Assembly: GCF_000020725.1 (NCBI RefSeq)
Contig: NC_011146.1
Location: 2,045,501-2,109,500 of the forward strand
Direction of reading: 5' to 3'
DNA length: 64,000 nt
From: Citrifermentans bemidjiense Bem
GTDB lineage: Bacteria > Desulfobacterota > Desulfuromonadia > Geobacterales > Geobacteraceae
Numbering within the stretch: the stretch's first letter is position 1; every line of letters starts with the position of its first letter. Below are positions 42,857 through 51,989 of the stretch, piece by piece. The notes beneath the pieces were generated by a model. The model did not search any database and had not been told where the DNA came from. It saw only the letters and a list, made by a program, of their open reading frames with translations. Made by a program: the position numbers and the translations under genes.

Positions 42857-44143
42857 TTGACGGTAGAGCGCATTGTCTCAGTGGTAGGGCTAGGGTACGT
42901 GGGGCTTCCGGTAGCGGTTGCCTTCGGCAAGGTGCGCCGCGCCATAGGCTTCGACATCAATGGCACCAGGATCAAGGAGCTGTGCGAGGGGTACGACCGG
43001 ACCGCCGAGGTGGAGGCGGGGGATCTGGCTCAAGCGGACATCCTGTTCACCGACCGGGTCGAGGACCTGGCTCAGGCCAATTTCCACATCGTGGCGGTCC
43101 CGACCCCCATCGACGAGGCGAACCAGCCGGACCTGAGCCTCGTCTGCCGGGCCAGCGAGACCGTGGGGAAGGCGCTTAAAAAGGGCGACATCGTGGTCTA
43201 CGAATCCACCGTCTACCCGGGGGTAACCGAGGACGAATGCGTCCCGGTCCTGGAGCGGGTCTCCGGCCTCAAAGGCGGTATCGACTTCAAGGTGGGATAC
43301 AGCCCGGAGCGGATCAACCCCGGCGACAAGGAGCACACCTTCACCAAGATCAAGAAGGTGGTCTCCGGCCAGGACAGTGAGACCCTGGAGGTGGTGGCGG
43401 AGGTCTACAGCTCGGTGGTGACGGCGGGGGTGTTCCGCGCCTCCTCCATCAAGGTGGCGGAAGCGGCCAAGGTGATCGAGAACACCCAGCGCGACCTGAA
43501 CATCGCCCTCATGAACGAACTGGCGCTCATCTTCGACCGCCTGGGGATCGACACCTCCGAGGTGCTGGCGGCAGCCGGGAGCAAGTGGAACTTCCTCAAG
43601 TTCTCCCCCGGTCTGGTCGGCGGGCACTGCATCGGCGTCGACCCTTACTACCTCACCCACAAGGCGGAGAAGTTAGGCTACATCCCGCAGGTGATCCTGG
43701 CGGGGCGGCGCATCAACGACGGCATGGGGAAATTCGTGGCGCAGCGCGCCGTGAAGGAGATCATCAGGGCCGGGCACCCGGTGCTGAACGCGGTGGTCAC
43801 GGTGCTGGGGATCACCTTCAAGGAAAACTGCCCCGACATCAGGAACTCCAAGGTCATCGACATCGTCAAGGAGCTCAAGGATTACGGGATGCAGGTCCAG
43901 GTCTGCGATCCTATGGCCGACCCGGAGGAGACGCTGCACGAGTACGGGGTGCGGCTCACCCCGAGGGAGCAGTTAAAGCCCGCAGTGGCGGTGGTGGCCG
44001 CCGTGGCCCACGCTGAATTCGCCTCCCTCGCGGCACCTGAACTCTTGGCGCTCATGGGTCCCAACCCGGTCTTGATCGACGTGAAGAGCATGTTCGACCG
44101 GGAGCGGGTTGAAGAGGCCGGTGTCAAGGTCTGGGCGTTATAA
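42857..44143 (+). CDS. UDP-N-acetylhexosamine/UDP-glucose-type dehydrogenase (VipA/TviB-like)
   Basis: 428 aa. Rossmann motif VVGLGYVGLPVAVAFGK at the N-terminus, then VAVPTPIDEANQPDLSLV, VYESTVYPGVTEDECVPVLE, the central KVIENTQRDLNIALMNELAL helix and the catalytic-cysteine motif GGHCIGVDPYYLTHKAEKLG. A C-terminal UDP-binding domain contains GITFKENCPDIRNSKVIDIV. It oxidises a UDP-sugar at C6 to a uronate with NAD. TTG 42857, behind AGGAGG, is preferred to ATG 42794, which lacks a ribosome site. The uronic acid product could be the target of the amidotransferase at 5603. Confidence 0.88.
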   Translation: MTVERIVSVVGLGYVGLPVAVAFGKVRRAIGFDINGTRIKELCEGYDRTAEVEAGDLAQADILFTDRVEDLAQANFHIVAVPTPIDEANQPDLSLVCRASETVGKALKKGDIVVYESTVYPGVTEDECVPVLERVSGLKGGIDFKVGYSPERINPGDKEHTFTKIKKVVSGQDSETLEVVAEVYSSVVTAGVFRASSIKVAEAAKVIENTQRDLNIALMNELALIFDRLGIDTSEVLAAAGSKWNFLKFSPGLVGGHCIGVDPYYLTHKAEKLGYIPQVILAGRRINDGMGKFVAQRAVKEIIRAGHPVLNAVVTVLGITFKENCPDIRNSKVIDIVKELKDYGMQVQVCDPMADPEETLHEYGVRLTPREQLKPAVAVVAAVAHAEFASLAAPELLALMGPNPVLIDVKSMFDRERVEEAGVKVWAL

Positions 44144-44166
44144 AGGGTTGAATCCCAGAGGGGAAC

Positions 44167-46239
44167 ATGGCGCTTTCGCTTGTTGCGATCATCTTGCTTT
44201 TGTTTGCCATGCTGAGGATAATCCGGCTGGAGCGCAAAAGCGCCTGCCGCACCTTATTGGCCATCCCCTTTTGCGCCGTCGCCTTCCTGGAGTTCTTCGA
44301 CTTTGCGGCGCTGTACCAGTTCTTCCCCGAGGTGGACTGGAAGCGGTTGTCGCTTGGGGTCGAGGCGCTGCTCCCGGCGCTTTGGCTGCTGGTGAGCCTC
44401 ACCTATGCCCGGGACCTGCCCGAACGCGGGCTTTCGCGCTCGACCCGCCTGATGCTCGCCGGCGCCTTCGCTTTGGTCCTGGTCCCCGTCTTGATGCCGG
44501 GGGAGGCTCTTTACTACGCTCCCGACTTCCCTCTGGAGCGGATGCTTTTTCTCACCGACGTCGGGTACTACTTCTACGTCGCGATGCTGGTCCTTTTGGT
44601 GGTGGCGCTCATGAACCTCGAGTCCACCCTGGTGAACGCCTCCTCCGAGGCGCTTTGGCGCGTTAAGCTCGACATCGTGGCGCTGGGCTCCGTGCTCGCC
44701 GTCTGCGTCTTCTACTACACCAACGCGCTCTTGTACCGCTCGCTCAACATGGAGCTGGTTCCCCTGCGCTCGCTTGTTTCCATCATCGCCGCGCTGATGA
44801 TCGTCTACTCGCGCACCCACTGGAGGGGAACGGCGCAGGTGAAGGTCTCGCAGGCGGTCCTTTTGAAGTCCGTTGTCCTCACCGTAATCGCCGGGTATCT
44901 GTTGCTCCTGGGGTCCATCGGTGAGGGGATGAAGTACTTCGGCGCGCTCTTTCCCCGCGTGCTCGCCCTGTCGCTTGGGTTCATCGCGGGGATGCTCCTG
45001 CTCCTTTTGCTCCTCTCCGAGCGCGCCCAAAGGGAGCTGAAGGTCTTCCTCCATAAGCACTTCTACCAGAGCAAGTACGACTACCGGGCCCAGTGGCTGG
45101 GGCTCACCGAACGCCTGGCCAATTTCGAGAGCGGCGACGGGCTTTTGAGGCTGGTCCTCTCCGCCTACTGCGACATCTTCGGAGTGAGGGGGGGGGCGCT
45201 GTTCCTGCACCAGGACGGGTGCGGCTGGTTCTGCGCCACTGGGATCCAGGAGCTGGAAGAGGTCAGGGTAACCATCGCCGCCGACAACCCGCTCATCGCC
45301 TATCTGCGCGACCGCCGCTGGGTCTTTTGCAGCCGGGACGACAACCCGGAGATCCTGGAGGCCAACTGCCGCTGGCTTAGGGAACTGAAGGTGAGCTTCG
45401 CCATCCCTCTTTTCGAGGGGGAGGCGCTAACCGGTTTCATCGTTTTGGGCGAGCAGGTGGTTCCGGACGAAGAGTACCGCTACGAGGATTACGACCTGAT
45501 GAAGGCGATCGCGCGCCAGGCCTCGGTGGCGATACAGCACCAGCGCCTCTCCGAGCAACTCACCCAGGCGAAAGCGATGGAGGCGGTGGGGAATCTGGCC
45601 ACTTTCGTGGTGCACGACCTGAAAAACCTGGCGGCCACCGTATCGCTCGTGGTGGAAAACGCCCGGGAGCACCTGGACAACCCCGAGTTCCAAAAGGACA
45701 TGCTCTCAAGCCTCGGCAACACCACGAGGAAGATGCACACGCTCATAGGCCGCCTGCGAAACCTCGGCGAGAGCGAACTCTTGCACATGCGCCCCGTAGA
45801 CCTGCTGGCGTTGGCCCGGCACTCGGCGCGCCAGGTGCAGGGGAGGGCGGTCACGGTGCAGGGGACGCCGGAGAAGGTCATAGGCGACGAGGAAGAATTG
45901 GAGAAGGTGCTTTTGAACCTCTTCCTGAACGCGGTGGAGGCTTCCGAGCCGGGGACCCAGATCGTGGCGGAGGTGGGATGCGCGGACTCCCCCTACCTCA
46001 AGGTGTCGGACAGCGGCTGCGGCATGTCGCCGCTTTTCATACGGAACGAACTTTTTGCACCGTTCAAGACCACGAAGCAGGCGGGGCTCGGCATCGGGCT
46101 CTACCAGTGCCGGCAGATCGTGGCGGCGCACGGCGGCAGGATCGAGGTATGCAGCGTAGAGGGGGAGGGGACCGTGTTCACGGTATGGTTCCCGTCCCCT
46201 GCGCTAGGCGCGGAACGGGTCATCACACAGCCGGCATGA
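44167..46239 (+). CDS. prsK: PrsK, exosortase-system membrane sensor histidine kinase
   Basis: 690 aa. About eight hydrophobic segments occupy residues 1-290, followed by a GAF-like domain (about 310-450; YCDIFGVRGGALFLHQDGCG). A histidine box VVHDLKNLAATVSLVVENA lies near residue 480, with the phospho-accepting His. The ATPase domain has EEELEKVLLNLFLNAVEAS (N box), VSDSGCGMSP and KQAGLGIGLYQCRQIVAAHG (G boxes). This layout matches TIGR02916. It would phosphorylate PrsR encoded next. A nine-G tract at 45188-45196 lies in the GAF region, in frame. Confidence 0.92.
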   Translation: MALSLVAIILLLFAMLRIIRLERKSACRTLLAIPFCAVAFLEFFDFAALYQFFPEVDWKRLSLGVEALLPALWLLVSLTYARDLPERGLSRSTRLMLAGAFALVLVPVLMPGEALYYAPDFPLERMLFLTDVGYYFYVAMLVLLVVALMNLESTLVNASSEALWRVKLDIVALGSVLAVCVFYYTNALLYRSLNMELVPLRSLVSIIAALMIVYSRTHWRGTAQVKVSQAVLLKSVVLTVIAGYLLLLGSIGEGMKYFGALFPRVLALSLGFIAGMLLLLLLLSERAQRELKVFLHKHFYQSKYDYRAQWLGLTERLANFESGDGLLRLVLSAYCDIFGVRGGALFLHQDGCGWFCATGIQELEEVRVTIAADNPLIAYLRDRRWVFCSRDDNPEILEANCRWLRELKVSFAIPLFEGEALTGFIVLGEQVVPDEEYRYEDYDLMKAIARQASVAIQHQRLSEQLTQAKAMEAVGNLATFVVHDLKNLAATVSLVVENAREHLDNPEFQKDMLSSLGNTTRKMHTLIGRLRNLGESELLHMRPVDLLALARHSARQVQGRAVTVQGTPEKVIGDEEELEKVLLNLFLNAVEASEPGTQIVAEVGCADSPYLKVSDSGCGMSPLFIRNELFAPFKTTKQAGLGIGLYQCRQIVAAHGGRIEVCSVEGEGTVFTVWFPSPALGAERVITQPA
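45188..45196 (+). repeat. Nine-G homopolymer in prsK
   Basis: In frame within the GAF-like domain (VRGGALF); slippage would disconnect the sensor from its kinase domain. Confidence 0.75.
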
Positions 46240-46249
46240 GGGGGTGGTA

Positions 46250-47614
46250 GTGAAAAAACTATTGATTGTCGACGACAACGACGATATCAGGCAGCAGTTG
46301 AAGTGGGGCCTGAACCAGGAATTCCAGGTGCTTTTGGCGGCCGATGGCAGAGAGGCGCTGCAGCAGTTCAAAAGCGAGAAGCCCGACGTGGTGGTGCTCG
46401 ACCTGGGCCTTCCCCCCTACGCCGACAGTTCGGTGGAGGGGTTCCGCTGCCTGGACGAGATGCTCGGGCTGAACCCGGCGGCGAAGGTGATCATGCTGAC
46501 CGGGAACAACGAACGGGAAAACGCCTTGAAGGCGATGCGCATGGGGGCCTTCGACTTTTACGCCAAGCCCCCGGTTTTGAGCGAGCTGAAGGTGATCATC
46601 ACCCGCGCCTTTCACCTGGCCAACATCGACGAGCAGAACCTGAGGCAGGTATCGTCCCAGAGCGAGGACGGCGAGCAGTGGGGCATGGTCGGCTCCTGCC
46701 CCGAGATGCAGGCCGTCTTTCACACCATCCGCAAGGTTGCCGGCTCCAACGCCCCGATCCTCATCACCGGCGAAAGCGGCACCGGAAAGGAACTGGTGGC
46801 GGGCGCCATCCACGAGGCGAGCTCTCGCAACAAGGGGCCGCTGGTGGCCATCAACTGCGGCGCTATTCCCGAGAACCTCCTGGAGAGCGAGCTCTTCGGC
46901 CACGAGAAGGGGGCCTTCACCGGCGCCCACGCAGCGGTCAGGGGGAAGCTCCAGTTCGCCCACAAAGGGACGCTCTTTCTCGATGAAATAGGCGAGCTCC
47001 CGGTGAACCTCCAGGTGAAGCTTTTGCGCTTCTTGCAGGAGGGGACCATCCAGCGGGTCGGGGGGCGGGAGGAAATCGCCATCGACGCCCGCACCACCTG
47101 CGCCACCAACGTGGACATCGCCAAGGCGATCGAGGAAGGGCGCTTTAGGGAGGACCTCTACTACCGCATCGGGGTGATCAACATCAAGCTGCCTCCCTTG
47201 CGCGAACGCGGCGACGACATCCTCCTGATCGCGGAGAACTTCCTGCGGCTCTACTGCAAAGAGAACAAGAAGAAGACGGTCCGCTTCTCCACCGCCGCCG
47301 TCGCTTTCCTCAAGCGCCACAACTGGCCCGGCAACGTGCGCGAGCTGAAGAACCGGGTACAGCGCGCGGTGATCATGTGCGACGGCGCGAGCATAGGACC
47401 GCTCGACCTTGGCTGCGACGTGGAGCCTGCGGCGATGCCGGTTCCCTCCGGTGACGGGGTCTCGCTGAAGGCCGCCCGCGAGCGGATGGAGCGCGAGATG
47501 ATACAGCAGGCGATCGAGCGCCAGCAGGGGAATATCATGAAGGCGGCCGAGGAACTCGGGGTGAGCCGCCCGACGCTGTACGACCTGATGAAGAAGCTCT
47601 CCATCCACCCGTAG
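46250..47614 (+). CDS. prsR: PrsR, sigma-54-dependent response regulator of the PEP-CTERM system
   Basis: 454 aa. Receiver domain 1-125 with KKLLIVDDNDDIRQQL and phospho-acceptor Asp51 (VVVLDLGLPP). AAA+ domain about 140-370 has the Walker A loop GESGTGKELVAGAIHE, the sigma-54-contacting GAFTGA motif and FLDEIGELPVNLQVKLL. A Fis-type helix-turn-helix follows at the end (NIMKAAEELGVSRPTLYDLM). It matches TIGR02915. GTG 46250 is preferred over GTG 46244 by ribosome-site spacing. It is the natural activator for the sigma-54 promoters at 34333, 38801 and perhaps 57941. Confidence 0.93.
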   Translation: MKKLLIVDDNDDIRQQLKWGLNQEFQVLLAADGREALQQFKSEKPDVVVLDLGLPPYADSSVEGFRCLDEMLGLNPAAKVIMLTGNNERENALKAMRMGAFDFYAKPPVLSELKVIITRAFHLANIDEQNLRQVSSQSEDGEQWGMVGSCPEMQAVFHTIRKVAGSNAPILITGESGTGKELVAGAIHEASSRNKGPLVAINCGAIPENLLESELFGHEKGAFTGAHAAVRGKLQFAHKGTLFLDEIGELPVNLQVKLLRFLQEGTIQRVGGREEIAIDARTTCATNVDIAKAIEEGRFREDLYYRIGVINIKLPPLRERGDDILLIAENFLRLYCKENKKKTVRFSTAAVAFLKRHNWPGNVRELKNRVQRAVIMCDGASIGPLDLGCDVEPAAMPVPSGDGVSLKAARERMEREMIQQAIERQQGNIMKAAEELGVSRPTLYDLMKKLSIHP

Positions 47615-47635
47615 GCAGACGAAGAAAGGTAACGC

Positions 47636-48625
47636 ATGAGCGTCAATGGGAACCTGGCCGAGCGCGTGCAGCAGGAATCCGCTTTTCTGGCAGGCGTCGT
47701 CTCCGCGGTGGAAAACGTGGTCGTGGGGCAGCGCCCGCTCATCGAACGGATCCTGGTCGCGCTTTTGTCCAACGGCCACCTCCTGATCGAGGGGGTTCCG
47801 GGGCTCGCCAAGACCACCCTGGTCAAGACCCTCGCCTCCCTGATCGACGCCCGGTTCCAGCGCATCCAGTTCACTCCCGACCTCCTTCCCGCCGACCTTT
47901 TGGGGACCCTGGTGTACAACCCGCGCGAGGGCGATTTCACTACCCGCAAGGGGCCGATCTTCACCAACATCCTCCTCGCTGACGAGATCAACCGCGCCCC
48001 CGCCAAGGTGCACAGCGCGCTCCTGGAAGCGATGGAGGAGCGCCAGGTGACCATCAGCGACAGCTCCTACCCGCTTTCCGAGCCGTTCCTGGTCATGGCT
48101 ACCCAGAACCCCATCGAGCAGGAGGGGACCTACCCGCTCCCCGAGGCGCAGATGGACCGCTTCATGCTCAAGGCGAAGGTGGGATACCCCAGCCGCGCCG
48201 ACGAGCTGGAGATCATGCGCCGCACCGCCCGCACCTCCCGCAGCTTTTCCGCCGCACCTCTCATCCACCCCGACGACATCCTGCGCGCCCGGGCGCTGGT
48301 GGACGACATCTACCTGGACCCGAAGATCGAGAAGTACATCCTCGACCTGGTGCTCGCCACCCGCGACCCGGAAAGCTACGGCTTCGCCGATCTCGCCGGC
48401 CTCATCGCCTACGGTGCCTCGCCCAGAGCGAGCATCTACCTCTGCATCGCCTCCCGCGCCCTGGCCCTTTTGCGCGGCCGAGGCTACGTGGTGCCGCAGG
48501 ACGTGAAGGAGATAGGGCCGGATCTCTTGCGCCACCGCATCATTGTGAGCTACGAGGCGGACGCCCAGGGGGTGGGGGTGGAGGGGATCGTGGAAGAGCT
48601 CTTTTCCCGGACCGAGGTGCCATGA
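47636..48625 (+). CDS. MoxR-family AAA+ ATPase
   Basis: 329 aa. Walker A is GVPGLAKTTLVKTLASL; Walker B and sensor segments are FTNILLADEINRAPAKVHSA and LVMATQNPIEQEGTYPLPEA. The C-terminal lid includes GASPRASIYLCIASRALALL. MoxR ATPases act as chaperones for the von Willebrand-type proteins encoded with them, as here. It begins 21 bases after prsR and may be co-transcribed with it. Confidence 0.93.
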   Translation: MSVNGNLAERVQQESAFLAGVVSAVENVVVGQRPLIERILVALLSNGHLLIEGVPGLAKTTLVKTLASLIDARFQRIQFTPDLLPADLLGTLVYNPREGDFTTRKGPIFTNILLADEINRAPAKVHSALLEAMEERQVTISDSSYPLSEPFLVMATQNPIEQEGTYPLPEAQMDRFMLKAKVGYPSRADELEIMRRTARTSRSFSAAPLIHPDDILRARALVDDIYLDPKIEKYILDLVLATRDPESYGFADLAGLIAYGASPRASIYLCIASRALALLRGRGYVVPQDVKEIGPDLLRHRIIVSYEADAQGVGVEGIVEELFSRTEVP

Positions 48626-49506
48626 CCGCCCAGGCTCCCTCCCCAGACCAGCTGCGCCGCCTGCGGGTACTTTCCTCCCGCCTGGTTACCGGGCTCTTCG
48701 CCGGGGAGTACCGGAGCGTCTTTAAGGGGAGGGGGATGGAGTTCGAAGGCGTGCGGGAGTACCAGCCCGGGGACGACGTCCGCAACATCGACTGGAACGT
48801 GACGGCGCGCGCCGGTCGTCCCTTTCTGAAGCAGTTCGTCGAGGAGCGCGAGCTGAACCTGATGCTCCTGGTGGATCGTTCCGCCTCGCTTGCCTGTCCC
48901 ACACCCCGCGGCGCCAAGAGCCGCCTCGCCGCCGAGGCAGCCGCGCTTTTGGCCCTGGCCGCCGCGAAGAGCAACGACCGGGTCGGCCTAATCACCTGCA
49001 GCGACCGGGTGGAGAGCTTCATTCCCCCAGCCAAGGGGGCGCGCCAGGCGCAGCGCATCGTCGCCTCCCTTAGCTGCAACGCTTCTTCCGGCGGCGGCAC
49101 CGACCTGGCAGCCGCGCTCGATTACCTGGCGCGGGTCGCCCGCCGCGCCGGCACCCTCTGCATCGTTTCCGACTTTCTCTCCCCCGATTTCAGCCGCGAA
49201 CTCGCCGCCGTCGCTCGCCGCCACGAGGTGGTGGCGCTGGTCGTCACCGACCCCTCCGACTTCGAGCTTCCGAACGGAGGGCTCCTGGACCTCAGCGACG
49301 AGGAGAGCGGGAGGTGCAGCCTGATCGACAGCGCGAGCCCCAAGGTGCGGCGCTTCTTTCGGGAAGCCGCGCTGGAGAGGCGCGCAAGGCTCCTGGAGTC
49401 GTTCGCCTCCCTCGGCGTGAAGCACCTGGAGCTTTCCACCACTGAGCCGCCGCTGCACGCCCTGGTCCGTTTCTTCCAGGGGAACCGCCGCCAGGGGAGG
49501 CGCTGA
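48622..49506 (+). CDS. DUF58 protein of the MoxR/Bat operon
   Basis: 294 aa. The DUF58 core reads GRGMEFEGVREYQPGDDVRN, then IDWNVTARAGRPFLKQFVEE. A degenerate von Willebrand A fold follows (LMLLVDRSASLACPT, MIDAS-like DxSxS). It overlaps the MoxR gene by four bases. It is thought to act with MoxR in assembling or protecting envelope complexes. Confidence 0.92.
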   Translation: MTAQAPSPDQLRRLRVLSSRLVTGLFAGEYRSVFKGRGMEFEGVREYQPGDDVRNIDWNVTARAGRPFLKQFVEERELNLMLLVDRSASLACPTPRGAKSRLAAEAAALLALAAAKSNDRVGLITCSDRVESFIPPAKGARQAQRIVASLSCNASSGGGTDLAAALDYLARVARRAGTLCIVSDFLSPDFSRELAAVARRHEVVALVVTDPSDFELPNGGLLDLSDEESGRCSLIDSASPKVRRFFREAALERRARLLESFASLGVKHLELSTTEPPLHALVRFFQGNRRQGRR

Positions 49507-49507
49507 A

Positions 49508-50041
49508 GTGAGCGCCGGCCTCTATGCAGCGCTTGCCGCAGCGCCCCTTTCGGCGACGCTTGCCTCGCTGAGGGGGCCGCTCCCGGCGCCTGAGGCGCCC
49601 CCTTTCACGCTTACCCTTCTTTACCTCGCCCTCAGTGCGTTCATTGTCATCGCCTGGCGCCGCCGCAAAAGGCTCCCCCCCGCCGGCGCGGCTCTCCCTG
49701 CCGATGCCCCCGAGACGCTGCCGCTACTGGAGGAGGTCGCAACGCGCTTCGAAGCGGGGCAGTTCTCCCCCGAGGAACTCTGTATCATTCTCGCTTCCCT
49801 GGCCCGGGTCAGCCTTTCGCAGCGCACCGGCCTTCCCGCCAGTCGCCTGACCAGCGCGGAACTGCTGGAACAGGCTGAAGCCTCGGGGCTCCTCACCCCT
49901 ATCGAACTGGGACAGGCGGCCGAGCTCTTCCAGCTCTGCGACCGGGTGAAGTTCGCCGCCGAACTGCCCGATGATGAACGGGCGCGGCGCTCGCTGGAAC
50001 TCGCACGCCTGCTCTTTACCCCCTCCGGGAGCAAGCCATGA
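49508..50041 (+). CDS. Small single-span membrane protein of the Bat operon (DUF4381-like)
   Basis: 177 aa. One membrane helix (LTLLYLALSAFIVIAWRRRK) near residues 38-57, then a cytoplasmic helical region (ELCIILASLARVSLSQRTGL, ELGQAAELFQLCDRVKFAAE). Position and architecture fit the DUF4381-type component often found between DUF58 and BatA. The C-terminal CDRVKFAAELPDDERA resembles the end of the BatD protein here (CDRVRYGGEIPQPEQ). Starts with GTG after a one-base gap; overlaps BatA by four bases. Confidence 0.75.
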   Translation: MSAGLYAALAAAPLSATLASLRGPLPAPEAPPFTLTLLYLALSAFIVIAWRRRKRLPPAGAALPADAPETLPLLEEVATRFEAGQFSPEELCIILASLARVSLSQRTGLPASRLTSAELLEQAEASGLLTPIELGQAAELFQLCDRVKFAAELPDDERARRSLELARLLFTPSGSKP

Positions 50042-51033
50042 GGTTCCACGACCCGCAGCTGCTGTTTCTCTTGGCCCTCCTGGTCCCCTTGTTCGTCTGG
50101 ATCCGCCGCAGCGAAGGCCGCCGACCCGCTCTTCCACTGAGCGCCGCGTTTGCGGGGGAACCGCTTCCCGAAACGCTCCGCTCGCGCCTGGCACGCCTCC
50201 TTCCTTATCTCCGCCTGGCGGTTCTGGCGCTGGGGATAGTCGCCCTTGCCCGCCCCCAGGCGGTCGCTCGGGAGAGCCAGGTGCAAAGCCGAGGGATGGA
50301 CCTGGTGCTGGCGCTCGATCTCTCCACCAGCATGCTTGCCGAGGAACAGGGGCGCGAGGGGAGGGGGGAGAATCGCCTGGCTGCGGCCAAACGGGTGCTG
50401 TCGGAGTTCATCGGCGCACGCAAGCAGGACCGGATCGGCCTCGTTGCCTTCGCCGGGCGCCCCTATCCGGCGGCCCCGCTCACCTCGGACCACCAGTGGC
50501 TGCAGGGGATAGTGGAGCGGCTCGATACCAACTCGGTCGAGGACGGGACCGCTCTGGGCGACGCCATCCTCGCCGGGGTCAACCGGCTGCGCCAGCGCCC
50601 TGCCGAAGGCCGCGCCCTCATCCTCATCACCGACGGCCGCAATAACGCAGGAGCGGAGCCACAACTGGCGGCGCAGGCGGCGAAGGCCCTGGGGATAAGG
50701 GTCCACGCCATCGGCATCGGTTCGCGCGGCAGCGCCGTGATCCCCGTCCCGTCCCCCTTGGGCGGAACCATCTACCGGCGGCTCGACGCGGACCTCGACG
50801 CCGCGACCCTAAAGGGGGTGGCCGAGATCACCGGCGGCCGCTACTTCGAGGCCGGTGACGCGACGGTCCTCTCCAGGGTCTTCGCCGAAATCGACCGACT
50901 GGAGCGGACCCCCGTCAAGGAGAAGGTTTTCTTCAGCTACGCCGAACTGTTCCGGCCGCTTCTCGCCGCAGCGCTCCTCCTGTTTCTGGCCGAGATGCTC
51001 CTTCGCGGCGGGTGGCTCAGGAGGAGCTGCTGA
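50038..51033 (+). CDS. batA: BatA-like von Willebrand A membrane protein
   Basis: 331 aa. Two N-terminal helices (QLLFLLALLVPLFVWIRRSE and LRLAVLALGIVALARPQ) flank a short loop. A periplasmic or cytoplasmic vWA domain with an intact MIDAS (VLALDLSTSMLAEEQ, then LITDGRNNAG) follows, with a C-terminal helix near residue 305. It is the first of two paralogous vWA proteins, the standard Bat arrangement. Its stop overlaps the next ATG. Confidence 0.88.
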   Translation: MRFHDPQLLFLLALLVPLFVWIRRSEGRRPALPLSAAFAGEPLPETLRSRLARLLPYLRLAVLALGIVALARPQAVARESQVQSRGMDLVLALDLSTSMLAEEQGREGRGENRLAAAKRVLSEFIGARKQDRIGLVAFAGRPYPAAPLTSDHQWLQGIVERLDTNSVEDGTALGDAILAGVNRLRQRPAEGRALILITDGRNNAGAEPQLAAQAAKALGIRVHAIGIGSRGSAVIPVPSPLGGTIYRRLDADLDAATLKGVAEITGGRYFEAGDATVLSRVFAEIDRLERTPVKEKVFFSYAELFRPLLAAALLLFLAEMLLRGGWLRRSC

Positions 51034-51989
51034 TGGAATGGGGCGCACCGGGATACCTCTGGCTGCTGCTCGCCGGAGCGCCGCTTTCCTTGCTCGCGCT
51101 TGGCTCCGCGCGGCGGGCGCGCCTTTTGCGGCAGGAGCTGACCGGCGGCCGTCAGGAGAAGGTGGTTGATTTTCTCCCCTGGGGCGTCGCTGCCGCCGCC
51201 ATGATGCTCCTGGTCGCGGCCCTGGCCGGTCCCCGTTTCGGCGAGGAACCGCGCGAGCGGCTGGCGCAGGGAGGAGACATCCTGTTTCTCCTGGACACCT
51301 CCAAGAGCATGCTCACCCGGGATCTCGGCCAAAGCCGGCTTGCCGCCGCCAAGGAGGCGGTGCGGCAGGCTATGGCAGGGCTAAAGGGGGAGCGGGTGGG
51401 ACTTGTCGTCTTCGCCGGGAGCGCCTTCCTGGTCTGCCCGCTCACCACCGACTATGCGCTTTTCGATCAAGTGCTCAAGGAGGCGGGGGAGGAGACCCTG
51501 CCTCTTCCCGGGACCTCGCTTGCCGCAGCGCTCAAAGAGGCGCGCCGTGCATTGCAAGGTGAGGGTGATGAGCCGAAGGTCGTGGTGCTTTTAAGCGACG
51601 GCGAAGACCATGAAGGTGAATACGTTGCCGCCGCTCGCGCCCTGAACGCAGCGGGGGTGAAGCTTTACGCCGTCGCCGCCGGAACCTTGCCGGGGGGACC
51701 GATCCCGCTTCCGGGGGGCGGGGTCCAGAAGGATCGGGACGGCAGCTTCGTGCTCAGCCGGCTGCGCCCCGAAACGCTGCGGGAGGCGGCTCAAGCGGGG
51801 GGAGGGGAGATGGTCGACATCGCAGCGCTTCCCGCCCGGCTCGCCACCCTGCCGCTGCAAAAGAGCGCAGCCAAACCGGCGTCGAGCCGGCAGACCCAGC
51901 GGGAACGTTTCCAGGTCCCGCTCGCGCTCGCGCTCGCGCTCGCGCTCTTGTGCGCAGAGCCGCTTCTTCTCTTCCGGGGTAGGCCATGA
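51033..51989 (+). CDS. batB: BatB-like von Willebrand A membrane protein
   Basis: 318 aa. N-terminal helices (YLWLLLAGAPLSLLALGSAR, then VAAAAMMLLVAALAGP), a vWA domain with MIDAS-like DILFLLDTSKSMLTRDL and VVLLSDGEDHEGEY, and a final helix made of repeated Leu-Ala (VPLALALALALLCAEPLLLF). That helix is encoded by a six-base repeat. ATG 51033 is chosen because AGGAGG stands seven bases upstream; the frame is open to GTG 51012. Partner of the BatA-like protein. Confidence 0.88.
   Translation: MEWGAPGYLWLLLAGAPLSLLALGSARRARLLRQELTGGRQEKVVDFLPWGVAAAAMMLLVAALAGPRFGEEPRERLAQGGDILFLLDTSKSMLTRDLGQSRLAAAKEAVRQAMAGLKGERVGLVVFAGSAFLVCPLTTDYALFDQVLKEAGEETLPLPGTSLAAALKEARRALQGEGDEPKVVVLLSDGEDHEGEYVAAARALNAAGVKLYAVAAGTLPGGPIPLPGGGVQKDRDGSFVLSRLRPETLREAAQAGGGEMVDIAALPARLATLPLQKSAAKPASSRQTQRERFQVPLALALALALLCAEPLLLFRGRP
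51920..51949 (+). repeat. Six-base tandem repeat (GCTCGC) in the batB-like gene
   Basis: Four full copies and a partial copy of GCTCGC encode the Leu-Ala repeats of the last membrane helix. Gain or loss of a unit would keep the frame. Confidence 0.85.

Noticed and set aside
46259-48535. 758-codon open frame on the minus strand
   Set aside because: Antisense to prsR and moxR, which have complete catalytic motifs; a GC-rich shadow frame.
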